Of a stretch of 64,000 nucleotides of DNA, positions 44,429 through 53,197 are shown piece after piece. Source of the stretch: Bacteroidaceae bacterium (GTDB lineage Bacteria; Bacteroidota; Bacteroidia; Bacteroidales; Bacteroidaceae); the NCBI GenBank assembly GCA_017522785.1, contig JAFWYF010000012.1, positions 79,807 through 143,806 of the forward strand, in the 5' to 3' direction. The notes beneath the pieces are model-generated. The model made no database searches, was not told the origin of the DNA, and saw nothing but the letters and a program-made list of their open reading frames with translations. Made by a program: the position numbers and the translations under genes. The number at the start of each line of letters is the position of its first letter. Within the stretch, counting starts at the first letter, position 1.

Positions 44429-44468
44429 ACAGAAGCGTATGTTTAATATATTTAATATGCGCTTCTGT
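44429..44468 (+). terminator. Terminator of the acyl-CoA synthetase gene
   Basis: A 9-bp perfect outer stem (44429-44437 with 44460-44468) around an AT-rich, partly self-complementary loop; no strong T run follows, so efficiency is uncertain. Confidence 0.55.
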
Positions 44469-44514
44469 TGTAAATAGCATCTTTATAATCATTCTGCTTT
44501 ATCTTTTTTTTGTA

Positions 44515-44522
44515 TCTTCGCA
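44515..44522 (+). promoter_or_regulatory. -7 element variant (TATCTTCG) of the cardiolipin synthase gene
   Basis: TATCTTCG lies 19-26 nt before the start codon. Confidence 0.4.
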
Positions 44523-44540
44523 CTCGGAATTATAAAGATT

Positions 44541-45794
44541 ATGAGAATACAAAAAAATATCTTTTTCATTGTTCTTGTTGCATTGCTATTTTCTTGTAAG
44601 AGCCAATACTATGCAATAGAGCGCGACGACTATAATAGTTCCGATACCGCATTTGCCAAATATATACAAGAGCAGGGTATAACACTCACAAAAGGAAACA
44701 AAGTAGATGTTCTGAATGGTGGACAAATGAAATTCGATAAAATGTTTCGCGATATTCGTGAGGCAAAGCATCACATCCATCTCGAATATTTCAATTTTAG
44801 AAACGACTCTATAAACGAGATATTGATATCACTGCTAGCAGAAAAGGCTACAGAAGGTGTAGAGGTTCGAGCTTTGTTCGATGCCTTTGGCAATATGTCT
44901 AATAACCGTCCACTTAAGAAAAAGCATTTAAAGGAAATACGTGCAAAGGGTATCGAAATTGTCAAATTCGACCCAATAACTTTTCCTTGGCTCAATCATG
45001 CCTATCATCGCGACCATAGAAAAATTGTTGTCATAGATGGTGTAATTGGTTACACCGGTGGTATAAATGTTGCCGATTACTATCTTACAGGCCTCGAGGG
45101 TATAGGAAAATGGCGTGATATGCATGCGCGTGTCGAAGGCGAGGTCGTAAACGAGCTACAGAAAATATTTTTAAATATGTGGAACCGAGAGACCAAACAA
45201 AATATTGGTGGTGAAGCATATTTGCCAATTCAATCGAAAAAAGGTGATGCCGAGATTGCGGTAATTGACCGTTGGCCAACTCGTAATGCAGAACAGATGC
45301 GATATGTGTATGCAAACGCTATAAATGCAGCAAAAGATAGCGTACAACTCATAAGTCCATATTTTGTGCCCACAAAACGAGTGCGTAAAGCTATAGAAAA
45401 AGCATTAAAGGATAGTGTGAAGGTAGAGATAATGGTTTCAACAAAATCGGATATACCCTTTACGCCAGAAGTTACTCATTATGTTGCCTACCAACTAATG
45501 AAAAAAGGTGCCGATGTTTATATGTACGATGGCGGGTTTAATCATTCAAAGGTGATGGCTGTCGATGGAAAACTAAGTACTATTGGCTCTACAAATTTGA
45601 ATTCTCGCAGCCTCTGTTACGATTACGAAAGCAATTTGTTTATTTTGAGTAACGAAGATGCAAATGAGTTATTGCAATATTTTAATCAGGATAAAAAAGA
45701 ATCTCATAGGCTCACACGAGAAGAGTGGAAAAAACGCTCATGGTGGAAGAAATTCTGTGGTTGGCTGGGTAATCTGCTAACTCCCTTTATGTAG
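44541..45794 (+). CDS. cls: Phospholipase D-type cardiolipin synthase, lipoprotein-like
   Basis: Protein of 417 residues with two HKD motifs, HRKIVVID (H159, K161, D166) and HSKVMAVD (H335, K337, D342), as in cardiolipin synthases that join two phosphatidylglycerols. Instead of the usual two N-terminal membrane helices it has a lipoprotein-like signal with the lipobox LLFSC (C19), so the enzyme would be tethered outside the inner membrane or at the outer membrane. Other PLD activities are possible. It is followed by a converging wHTH gene. Confidence 0.85.
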   Translation: MRIQKNIFFIVLVALLFSCKSQYYAIERDDYNSSDTAFAKYIQEQGITLTKGNKVDVLNGGQMKFDKMFRDIREAKHHIHLEYFNFRNDSINEILISLLAEKATEGVEVRALFDAFGNMSNNRPLKKKHLKEIRAKGIEIVKFDPITFPWLNHAYHRDHRKIVVIDGVIGYTGGINVADYYLTGLEGIGKWRDMHARVEGEVVNELQKIFLNMWNRETKQNIGGEAYLPIQSKKGDAEIAVIDRWPTRNAEQMRYVYANAINAAKDSVQLISPYFVPTKRVRKAIEKALKDSVKVEIMVSTKSDIPFTPEVTHYVAYQLMKKGADVYMYDGGFNHSKVMAVDGKLSTIGSTNLNSRSLCYDYESNLFILSNEDANELLQYFNQDKKESHRLTREEWKKRSWWKKFCGWLGNLLTPFM

Positions 45795-45820
45795 TTTAAT
45801 GTTAACTCATAATATGCTAT

Positions 45821-45860
45821 AAAAAATATTGGCAATCCGCACGGATTGCCAATATTTTTT
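45821..45860. terminator. Bidirectional terminator
   Basis: A perfect 19-bp stem (45821-45839 with 45842-45860, 2-nt loop) between converging genes. Confidence 0.92.
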
Positions 45861-45876
45861 ATTTTAAAAGAAAATC

Positions 45877-46077
45877 TTACTTAAGAGCGAAGATTTCCTC
45901 CTCATTTGCCATGCAAGAGAAGATTTTGTCCTCGCGGAGTAACCAACCAAGGGCCAAGTAAAGTTCTTTATCTTTCAATTTTGTTGCTTTTTTGATCTCT
46001 TTAAGTGTGAGACCCTCTGTTTCGTTAAGTGCATTCCAAATGCGACCTGCAAATTCACCAGCTTGTTCTGTAATCAT
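45877..46077 (-). CDS. Small winged-helix protein (DUF2582 type)
   Basis: Protein of 66 residues forming a compact winged helix: RIWNALNETEGLTLKEIKKATKLKDKELYLALGWLLREDKI, matching the PF10771-type wHTH family seen widely in Bacteroidota. It may bind DNA or act as a structural adaptor; it is short for a regulator. Its 5' leader of ~115 nt is unusual. The start at 46077 (MITEQ) is likely; two further ATGs overlap at 46083. Confidence 0.8.
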   Translation of the reverse strand: MITEQAGEFAGRIWNALNETEGLTLKEIKKATKLKDKELYLALGWLLREDKIFSCMANEEEIFALK

Positions 46078-46083
46078 AATCAT

Positions 46084-46197
46084 TTTTTTTAATTCAAGTT
46101 TCTAATGTTTAAATGTATAAGCAATAATTATTGCTTAATATCAATGTTTTAGACCTTCTAAAAACAGCGTTTTTGTTCTGTTTTTCTAAAACGGTTG
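46084..46197 (-). promoter_or_regulatory. Structured leader of the wHTH gene
   Basis: About 115 bases of predicted leader on the minus strand contain two inverted repeats: a perfect 20-bp palindrome at 46118-46137 and an AAAAACAG/CTGTTTTT pair (about 46160-46186). The second could also act as the terminator of the C_GCAxxG gene upstream. No riboswitch family is recognised. Confidence 0.4.
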
Positions 46198-46227
46198 CAA
46201 AGGTATAATTATTTTTTTAAATTTCAA
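46198..46227 (-). promoter_or_regulatory. Promoter of the wHTH gene
   Basis: On the minus strand TTG (46225-46227), 19 nt, TACCTTTG (46198-46205). Confidence 0.65.
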
Positions 46228-46268
46228 TGGAAAGTGATGAATTTCAACATTTTTTAATTAAAAAAACA

Positions 46269-46727
46269 CTATAACTCTCTTTTCTGTAAGTAATTTTCCC
46301 AAATTCTGGCAGCTTCTTCTACCATTTTAACACATGGGCGTTTCTTGTAATATTCATTTGTACGCTCTTCGGGTGTGGTTGGAGTGGGGCTGTTTTTCGT
46401 CAATCCCAACAATTCTCCACAAATAATAGAACCGTTGCGTTTTTTAAATTCTTCGGCAAATTCCTGAACTAGTTTGTAGTTTGCCTCTTTTCCTTCTCTG
46501 TTTTTCCCTTCTGTGCATCCGGTCTCTAATCCTGCAAGAATAAATAGACCACACGCTGCACCACAAGTTTGTCTCATGCGTCCAATTCCGCCACCGAACG
46601 AAGCCGACATTTTCAAAGCTTGTTCGCGAGTAAATCCGTACATGTCGGCATAGGCCGCAACTACAGATTGTGAACAGTTGTATCCCTCTTTGAACAATGC
46701 AATAGCTGTCTCTACTCTACTTTCCAT
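46269..46727 (-). CDS. C_GCAxxG_C_C family protein
   Basis: Protein of 152 residues named after its cysteine pattern: GYNCSQ (C18), CGAACG (C55 and C59), C103 in ICGELLG and C132 in RPCVKMVE. The cysteines suggest a metal or iron-sulfur centre or redox role, but no function is established. It begins 4 bases after the M3 lipoprotein gene, so it ends a five-gene run. Confidence 0.88.
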   Translation of the reverse strand: MESRVETAIALFKEGYNCSQSVVAAYADMYGFTREQALKMSASFGGGIGRMRQTCGAACGLFILAGLETGCTEGKNREGKEANYKLVQEFAEEFKKRNGSIICGELLGLTKNSPTPTTPEERTNEYYKKRPCVKMVEEAARIWENYLQKREL

Positions 46728-46731
46728 CTTT

Positions 46732-48837
46732 TTATTCTTTAATCAATCCTCTTTCGCGTAATAGTGCTGTCGCGTTAGGCTCGGCACCTCTGAATCTTTT
46801 ATACTCTCTCATTGGGTCTTTGCTACCACCCATCTCCAATAGTTGTTTAAAACTTGCTGCAGTCTCGGCATCAAACAAACCTCGTTCTTCGAATAGCTCA
46901 AAAGCATCGCAGTCAAGTACTTCAGCCCATAGGTATGCATAGTATCCTACAGCATATTCGCCACTGAAAATATGTGCAAAATTTGTACTGCAATAACGAT
47001 ATTCAATCTCGGGAATAAAGCCTAATGCTTCACGTATCTCATTTTCAAATCTATCACAATCAAAATTTGTGTAGTCTTTAATAAGGTGCATCTTTAAATC
47101 GAGTATGGCTGCGGCTACAAGCTCTCCTGTTTCAAATCCCGAATTGAAACAGGAACTGCGTTGCATCTTTTCGATAAGTGAATCGGGTATCACTTCGTCT
47201 GTTATATAATGTTTTGCGTATGTGCGCATCACTTCTGGAGCAACAGCCCATTTTTCATTAATTTGTGAGAATAGTTCTACAAAGTCGTGCTTTACATTTG
47301 TTCCACTAACAGCAGGGTAGTGTGTCTGAGTGAGCATGCCATGTAATGCATGTCCAAATTCATGGAACAGAGTACGTGTCTCGTCAATATTTAATAGGGC
47401 AGGGGTGTTACCTGATGGTGCTGTGAAGTTGCATACATTTACAACCATAGGGCGCACCTCGTTACATCCCATGTTTAGTTGGTTTACATAGTTTGTCATC
47501 CATGCTCCTTGACGTTTGGTAACTCTAGGGAAAAAGTCGGCATAAAAAATTGCAAGGTGCTTATCGTTGGCATCCAGTACTTCGTATGTCTCTACCGCGG
47601 GATGATAAACCGGAATATCATTGCGTTTTACAAATTTAACGTCATATAGCTTGTTTGCACACTCGAATGCACCTGCGAGGACGTTCTCTAATGAGAAGTA
47701 AGGCTTGATATCGGCGTCATTCAATGAGTATTTTGCCTTTCTGAGTTTCTCTGTGTAATAGAACCAGTCCCAACCTTCTAATTTGAATTTTCCACCCTCT
47801 GCATCTATAATCTCTTGTAATGCTTTTGCTTCTTCTTTTGCGCGTTGCATTGCAGGTTCCCAAATGCTCATAAGAAGCTCGTTTGCCGCTTCGGGTGTTT
47901 TTGCCATTTTTTCATCGAGCATGTAATGGGCGAATGTTTCAAAGCCCAATAACTCTGCCTTCTCTTTTCGTAATTGCAGTATACGACGAATGATTGCTTT
48001 ATTGTTGTTTTTGTTGTTGTTATTGCCACGATTGTAGTATGCATTATATACTTTTTTGCGTAGTTCGCGGTTGTCGGCATATTGCAGGAATGGTATACAA
48101 CTTGGCTTGTCGAGCGTGAATAACCAACCTTCGCAGTTTTCGGCTTTAGCTGCATCTTTTGCCGCTTCGCGAACATCTTGTGGTAAACCGCTCAAATCCT
48201 TTTCGTCTGTAATAATTAGTTTAAACTCTTTGCTGTCGGCTAAAAGATTGTTTCCGAACTCAATTTGTGCAAGGCCAATTTTTGTATTTATATCCAAAAG
48301 TCTTGCCTTTTCCTCTTCGTTTAATAATGCACCGCCACGAACAAATTGTTGATAGTATTTGTCTAGAACAATCTCTTGCTCTTCGTTCAAATTGAGTTCG
48401 CTTTTCTGCTCGTGTAATGCCTTAATGCGTGCAAACAGTGAGTCGTTCATGAATATATATCCATTCAACTCTGTGAGCATCGGTATCACAGCATTCTCAA
48501 CTTCTGTCATTTGTGGAGTGTTATCACTCTCATTCAGGTTAAAAAATATCGACGAAACTTTGTCTAGAGTTCTACCACTAAGTTCCAATGCATCTATGGT
48601 GTTTTCGAATGTCGGCTCTTGAGTGTTTTCAATAATTGCCTTTATCTCTTTTCGTTTGTCGGAAATACCTATCTCAAACGCTTCGAGATAATCCGATACC
48701 TCGTACAAATGAAATTCGGGTGCTCCAAAAGGTGCTTCACTTTCCGACAATAATCTGTTTTCTCTATTGTTTTGGTTACATGATATGTTTGTTAGCATAA
48801 CAAATGATATTAAAAATAGATAATATATTTTCTTCAT
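46732..48837 (-). CDS. M3-family metallopeptidase, lipoprotein (Dcp paralogue)
   Basis: Zinc peptidase of 701 residues with a lipoprotein signal (lipobox NISC, C20), so it is a periplasmic or outer-membrane-attached peptidyl-dipeptidase. HExxH is HEFGH (H492, E493, H496), with the third ligand expected in DFVELFSQ. SLNDADIKPYFSLE and HIFSGEYAVGYYAYLWAE match the cytoplasmic paralogue at 22288-24357. An asparagine-rich run (NNNNKNNN at 272-279) replaces an ordinary loop. Likely cotranscribed with the MBL gene upstream (33-base gap) and the C_GCAxxG gene. Confidence 0.92.
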   Translation of the reverse strand: MKKIYYLFLISFVMLTNISCNQNNRENRLLSESEAPFGAPEFHLYEVSDYLEAFEIGISDKRKEIKAIIENTQEPTFENTIDALELSGRTLDKVSSIFFNLNESDNTPQMTEVENAVIPMLTELNGYIFMNDSLFARIKALHEQKSELNLNEEQEIVLDKYYQQFVRGGALLNEEEKARLLDINTKIGLAQIEFGNNLLADSKEFKLIITDEKDLSGLPQDVREAAKDAAKAENCEGWLFTLDKPSCIPFLQYADNRELRKKVYNAYYNRGNNNNKNNNKAIIRRILQLRKEKAELLGFETFAHYMLDEKMAKTPEAANELLMSIWEPAMQRAKEEAKALQEIIDAEGGKFKLEGWDWFYYTEKLRKAKYSLNDADIKPYFSLENVLAGAFECANKLYDVKFVKRNDIPVYHPAVETYEVLDANDKHLAIFYADFFPRVTKRQGAWMTNYVNQLNMGCNEVRPMVVNVCNFTAPSGNTPALLNIDETRTLFHEFGHALHGMLTQTHYPAVSGTNVKHDFVELFSQINEKWAVAPEVMRTYAKHYITDEVIPDSLIEKMQRSSCFNSGFETGELVAAAILDLKMHLIKDYTNFDCDRFENEIREALGFIPEIEYRYCSTNFAHIFSGEYAVGYYAYLWAEVLDCDAFELFEERGLFDAETAASFKQLLEMGGSKDPMREYKRFRGAEPNATALLRERGLIKE

Positions 48838-48870
48838 GATTTTGTCTTGTCTGTTTTATTTGTTTTTAAT

Positions 48871-49509
48871 TTATCTTACAAAACAGTTGTACTCCTTTTC
48901 ATAACCGATATCTGTTGGCTCTGCATGTCCCGGGTAAACAACTGTTTCGTTGGGTAGGGTAAATAAATTCTTTCTAATACTGTCAATTAGTTGCTGGTGG
49001 TTCGAATCGGGAAAATCGGTACGTCCTATGCTGTCGCGAAAGAGTGCATCTCCTGTAAAAACCATTCTCTGTTCAGGAATGTAATAGGCAAGGCTGCCGG
49101 GTGAGTGTCCCGGCACAGCTATAACTTCTACTGTCTGGTTTCCGAACTTAATTCTATCGCCATGGTGCAAAACCTGCTCCGGATAGGAAATCTTTTCTGT
49201 ATAGTTCAACCCAAAACGCGCAACCCGTTCCGATATGTTTTCTGCCCATTTCCAATCGGCATCGTTTGCTTTGGCTTTTACGCCGAATGTACTTTCAATA
49301 AACGGATTACCAAATATGTGGTCAAAATGTAGATGTGTGTTTAAATAGTGTTTTATCGTAAGTCCATTAACTTCTATGAATTGTTTTAGTTGCATCTTTT
49401 CTTTTGCAAACAAACATCCACAATCTATTAGTATTGCCTCTTTAGTTTCGTCCCAAAGCAAATAACAATTAACCTGTATGGGATTAAATACGAATGTTTT
49501 TAGTTTCAT
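48871..49509 (-). CDS. MBL-fold hydrolase (glyoxalase II-like)
   Basis: Protein of 212 residues with the metallo-beta-lactamase motif NTHLHFDHIFGN, further ligands in PGHSPGSLAYY, FTGDALFRDSIGRTD and PGHAEP. The set and length fit the glyoxalase II/YcbL-type hydrolases that hydrolyse S-acyl-glutathione-like thioesters; the physiological substrate in a Bacteroidales cell, which usually lacks glutathione, is not clear. It starts 2 bases after rsmG. Confidence 0.85.
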   Translation of the reverse strand: MKLKTFVFNPIQVNCYLLWDETKEAILIDCGCLFAKEKMQLKQFIEVNGLTIKHYLNTHLHFDHIFGNPFIESTFGVKAKANDADWKWAENISERVARFGLNYTEKISYPEQVLHHGDRIKFGNQTVEVIAVPGHSPGSLAYYIPEQRMVFTGDALFRDSIGRTDFPDSNHQQLIDSIRKNLFTLPNETVVYPGHAEPTDIGYEKEYNCFVR

Positions 49510-49511
49510 AA

Positions 49512-50135
49512 TTATCCAATAGGTACATAAACCACTTTTTTATCTTTAAAAAACTCTTCTTGGAATATATTTTCGAGTTCTGTAACTTCTACACAATTTT
49601 TGAAAGGGTGTATTTCCGCATTTATATCTCCACCCTTAAGGCATATAATACCATTAGGCAGAGCATTTATCTGCTCCTTACAAATGTTCTTACGGCAAAT
49701 CTTTACCAATTCAGGTAGTTGCATAACTGCACGACTCACTACAAAACTATATTTCTCTTTAATCTCTTCCGCACGACTATGCGATGCCTTTACATTTGTT
49801 AAACCAATAGCCTTTGCAATTTCTGACGCTACACGTACTTTTTTGCCAATACTATCCACTAAATGGAATTCAACGTCGGGGAACATAATAGCAAGAGGAA
49901 TTCCGGGAAAACCTCCGCCACAACCCATGTCCATTATCGTAGTGCCCGGGCGAAAGTTTATCACTTTTGCTATGGCAAGTGAATGTAATACATGATGCAG
50001 ATATAAATTTTCTATATCTTTTCGTGATATGACATTAATTTTGTTATTCCAATCATAATACAGGTCGTACAGAAGAGTAAACTGTTCATTCTGTTTTTCA
50101 CTCAGGTTAGGGAAATATTTCTCTATTTTTTGCAT
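49512..50135 (-). CDS. rsmG: 16S rRNA m7G527 methyltransferase
   Basis: SAM-dependent methyltransferase of 207 residues (formerly gidB) that modifies G527 of 16S rRNA. The SAM motif is MDMGCGGGFPGIPLAI, preceded by HVLHSLAIA and followed by VDSIGKKVRV, all RsmG hallmarks; VVSRAV marks the fourth strand. Second gene of the five-gene run, 17 bases after the DUF3298 gene. Confidence 0.95.
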   Translation of the reverse strand: MQKIEKYFPNLSEKQNEQFTLLYDLYYDWNNKINVISRKDIENLYLHHVLHSLAIAKVINFRPGTTIMDMGCGGGFPGIPLAIMFPDVEFHLVDSIGKKVRVASEIAKAIGLTNVKASHSRAEEIKEKYSFVVSRAVMQLPELVKICRKNICKEQINALPNGIICLKGGDINAEIHPFKNCVEVTELENIFQEEFFKDKKVVYVPIG

Positions 50136-50152
50136 AATATTTGATATGTGTT

Positions 50153-50965
50153 TTATTTTCTAAGCATGTCTTTCAATTCGTCATACGAAAAAGATATTGT
50201 TGTTTCTCCTAAAGCGTATGGTGCAATGTCGTATCTGTTATAGTGGAAAACTATACTATCTGTTTTCAATAAAAAATTATCTGTTGGGTACATGTCGTTT
50301 AATATAAGATATCCTATTTCTTGCAACTCTTCCAGCGATTTTGCGTTCTTCTGTTTTGCAAGAGCAACAGTAAGCCTGTCGGTCAATGCTTCGTAATAGT
50401 TGTCTTTGAATATATCGTTGAGCTTTATCTCTTTTCCACTTTTGGAGTCAAAGTTCAAAAATGTATAAAACTCGGAACCATGGGGACCACCTGTGTACGA
50501 TACATTGTGAATAGAGTAGTTAATTGTATTTTCTCGTCCATTTGTAATCTGTGAAACAATATCGTAGTTGTAGTTGAACCACTCACCACCACCATTAATG
50601 CTTTTTTCGTTGTAATATTCATCCTTTAATTGCATATATTCCTCTTTCATGTAATTTGCAAAAGAGTCCATAGCGGTTTGTGGCTCTAAATTCTTATATC
50701 CAAAAACATGTTCTACAATGGCATTGTTAATAGCAAATTCGCGCTCTTTGTCGCTGGAAACAATAAAATGCATTTTAAGGTCTACAGATAGTTTGGGGGA
50801 ACCCTGTGTGAAGCTGTCTATAGGAAACTCTTCATTTTTTGTAAAGAGAGCAAATGAATCTGTTACTTGTTCTTCTTGGGCAAAAGTTGTGCCGCTTCTC
50901 TTTTGCGAGTTGTTACACGATGTAAACAACAGAATAAAAAACAGTGTGTATAAAAGTGGTTTCAT
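50153..50965 (-). CDS. DUF3298/RsiV-like lipoprotein
   Basis: Protein of 270 residues with a lipoprotein signal (LLFTSCNN, C17). The C-terminal half has the DUF3298 pattern: NVSYTGGPHGSEFYTFLNFDSKSGKEIKLNDIFKDN and DIAPYALGETTISFSYDELKDML. The middle resembles the DUF4163 segment that usually precedes it. In Firmicutes this fold is in the anti-sigma factor RsiV, which binds lysozyme; here it is a free lipoprotein of unknown role. First gene of the run. Confidence 0.82.
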   Translation of the reverse strand: MKPLLYTLFFILLFTSCNNSQKRSGTTFAQEEQVTDSFALFTKNEEFPIDSFTQGSPKLSVDLKMHFIVSSDKEREFAINNAIVEHVFGYKNLEPQTAMDSFANYMKEEYMQLKDEYYNEKSINGGGEWFNYNYDIVSQITNGRENTINYSIHNVSYTGGPHGSEFYTFLNFDSKSGKEIKLNDIFKDNYYEALTDRLTVALAKQKNAKSLEELQEIGYLILNDMYPTDNFLLKTDSIVFHYNRYDIAPYALGETTISFSYDELKDMLRK

Positions 50966-51055
50966 AAAACTAAATCTATTTATCTCTTATGTTGTAAAAT
51001 AAACAATTCTACTATTGTTTTTTGTTTATGTTCTTATAAATGACATTACTCAGTG

Positions 51056-51063
51056 CGAAGATA
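51056..51063 (-). promoter_or_regulatory. -7 element variant (TATCTTCG) of the DUF3298-rsmG unit
   Basis: TATCTTCG on the minus strand, about 90 nt before the DUF3298 start. Confidence 0.4.
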
Positions 51064-51111
51064 GTTATTTGCTTTCAGAAATAGTTTATTAAAAAATAAA
51101 AAATTAAAATT

Positions 51112-51474
51112 ATGGATGTAAAACAGAATTTTGAACGTTTGACAGATGAAACACGTGAATATATAAATTTGCATGTCGATTGTACAAAACTTTATATCAT
51201 TGAAGCTTTATCTCTTTTTGCAAGTGATTTGTTTTCGCGTACACTCTTTTTTATGTTTCTGTTCCTATCTCTTATATTTCTTCTTGTAGCACTAATGTTT
51301 TTTATGTCTGCATTTATAGGTATTATATTTTCTGCATTAATTGTATCCCTCATATTGCTCTCAGTGGCATTTCTTGTATATATCAATCGCAAACGTCTGT
51401 TTGCCGATGTTCTTGTAAGTAGTTTGTGCAAAATATTCTTTCCCAAAAACGATATAGATGATGAAACATTATAA
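51112..51474 (+). CDS. Holin-X-like membrane protein
   Basis: Protein of 120 residues with two strongly hydrophobic segments (~45-68 and ~72-93) flanked by an N-terminal helix and a basic C terminus. It resembles the 'phage holin family' (PF07332), which is chromosomally encoded and not phage lysis. Its stop overlaps the next gene's start by 14 bases, so the two are translationally coupled. Confidence 0.65.
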   Translation: MDVKQNFERLTDETREYINLHVDCTKLYIIEALSLFASDLFSRTLFFMFLFLSLIFLLVALMFFMSAFIGIIFSALIVSLILLSVAFLVYINRKRLFADVLVSSLCKIFFPKNDIDDETL

Positions 51475-51730
51475 TTACACCAATCTAAAAAGTATTGAAG
51501 AGTTGAAGTGTAAACGTAAAGAACTTTACAAACACTCTTTACAAATAGAAAAAAAACTTAAAACGAGTTACAACGATTTGAAAAATTCACTTTCATTTGC
51601 TAATTTAGTAGCCTCAATATTTTCCAATGTTTCGGTATTGCTTGCCGAGGCTGAATATTTAAAAAAACTCTTTTTCAAAATAAAGAATCTTTTTACTGAT
51701 GAGCCCGAAAGTAATAACCAAAAACGGTGA
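51461..51730 (+). CDS. Small hypothetical protein, probably coiled-coil with membrane contact
   Basis: Protein of 89 residues starting MKHYNYTNLKSIEELK; a second ATG directly before it is equally possible. A charged coiled-coil-like N terminus (KCKRKELYKHSLQIEKKLK) precedes a moderately hydrophobic helix and a basic tail. Overlap with the holin-X-like gene suggests a paired product, as seen for small envelope protein pairs in Bacteroidales. No named domain recognised. Confidence 0.6.
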   Translation: MKHYNYTNLKSIEELKCKRKELYKHSLQIEKKLKTSYNDLKNSLSFANLVASIFSNVSVLLAEAEYLKKLFFKIKNLFTDEPESNNQKR

Positions 51731-51764
51731 ATACGACACAAACAAATAATAGAAAAAACACGAT

Positions 51765-53090
51765 ATGTCTACTTACATCTTAATTGCAATTTTGCTGCTA
51801 CTTTTATTAATCACAATAATTTTGTTGCTACGCTTTTACAATCATGCAAACCGTTACCAACGAGAACTGTATGTTGAACAGGTGCGTACAACATCGCTTG
51901 CCAATGATTTACAATCGCTGACATCTCAGTACAATAATTTGCAATCTCGTTACGAAGAGAAACAAAAGCATATTGCACATCTCGAAAGTGAGAATGCTGT
52001 TGCAAGCGAGCGCATAGAGCAACAAAAACAACAGTATAAAGAGATTATGGAAAAGATGCGCCTTGAATTTAAGACAATGGCAAATGAGGCCTTGCAACAA
52101 AATAGAGAGCTTTTTAATAAACATTCCGAAGAGCGCCTGTCGGCAATGCTGAACCCATTTAATGCCGATTTAAAATCCTTCCGCGATAAAGTAGAAAATT
52201 TTTATGGTGAGGAGAGTCGCCAACGTTTCTCCTTGCAGGAGAGTATAAAAAGTCTTGTAGAGGCTAATCAGCGCATCAGCAACGATGCTGTAAATCTTAC
52301 AAACGCGCTCGTTGGTACCCGTAACAATAAATTCCAAGGCGATTGGGGTGAAACCGTTCTGGAACAAATATTGGAAAATTCGGGGTTGATTGAGGGAGAG
52401 CAGTGGGAGCGTCAAAGTGTACTGCGTACCGAAAAGGGTGATATTGCTGTCAATGAAGAGACAAACCGAAACATGAAACCCGATATAATAGTTCATTTTC
52501 CCGGTAAAAGAGATATAATAATAGACTCAAAGGTTTCTCTTAATGCCTATATGAACTATCTTTCTGCCGAAAATGATATGGAACGTGCTACAGCCTTAAA
52601 AGCACATGTGGCAAGTATGCGTAAACACATCGATGAGTTGTCGGCAAAATCATACGACAAATATAATATTCACTCCCTCGATTATGTTATGCTTTTCGTC
52701 CCAAATGAGCCATCATATTTTGTCGCAATGGAGGCCGATAATGCAATGTGGAATTATGCCTATAAAAAAGGCATAGTTCTAATATCGCCTTCAAATCTCA
52801 TTTCGACACTGTTCGTGGTTAATTCATTATGGACTCGTGAACGCCAGCAGCGTGATGTTCAACGTATTGTCGATACAGCAAATGCTATTTACGATAAGTT
52901 TGTGAATTTTACCGACAACTTTGTAAAGATTGAGTCTTCTCTTAAAAAGGCGATGGAGGCATATAGCGATGCCTATAAACAACTCACAAGTGGAAAGGGT
53001 AATATCACACGTCGTCTCGAAGAAATAAAGCGCCAAGGATTACTAACAACAAACAAGCAATTGCCCGATTATCTCATGGGCGATGATTAA
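51765..53090 (+). CDS. rmuC: DNA recombination protein RmuC
   Basis: Protein of 441 residues: an N-terminal membrane helix (~5-25), a long coiled coil (~30-120), and the nuclease-like RmuC domain with GDWGETVLEQILENSGL, KPDIIVHFPGKRDIIIDSKVSL and VMLFVPNEPSYFVAM. RmuC limits inversion at short inverted repeats. It follows the two small membrane-protein genes by 34 bases and may be in the same unit. Confidence 0.95.
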   Translation: MSTYILIAILLLLLLITIILLLRFYNHANRYQRELYVEQVRTTSLANDLQSLTSQYNNLQSRYEEKQKHIAHLESENAVASERIEQQKQQYKEIMEKMRLEFKTMANEALQQNRELFNKHSEERLSAMLNPFNADLKSFRDKVENFYGEESRQRFSLQESIKSLVEANQRISNDAVNLTNALVGTRNNKFQGDWGETVLEQILENSGLIEGEQWERQSVLRTEKGDIAVNEETNRNMKPDIIVHFPGKRDIIIDSKVSLNAYMNYLSAENDMERATALKAHVASMRKHIDELSAKSYDKYNIHSLDYVMLFVPNEPSYFVAMEADNAMWNYAYKKGIVLISPSNLISTLFVVNSLWTRERQQRDVQRIVDTANAIYDKFVNFTDNFVKIESSLKKAMEAYSDAYKQLTSGKGNITRRLEEIKRQGLLTTNKQLPDYLMGDD

Positions 53091-53197
53091 TCCTACATAT
53101 ATTTAAATTTAGATGTATAAACTATTTTTATAGGTGTAAATTATAAATTTAATTTATTCAATCCATGAAAAATGAAGGTAATGTCCATTATTTTTAC

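Noticed and set aside
51112..51474. Phage lysis holin
   Set aside because: The Holin-X-like family is chromosomal and no endolysin or other phage gene is adjacent; the neighbour is rmuC.
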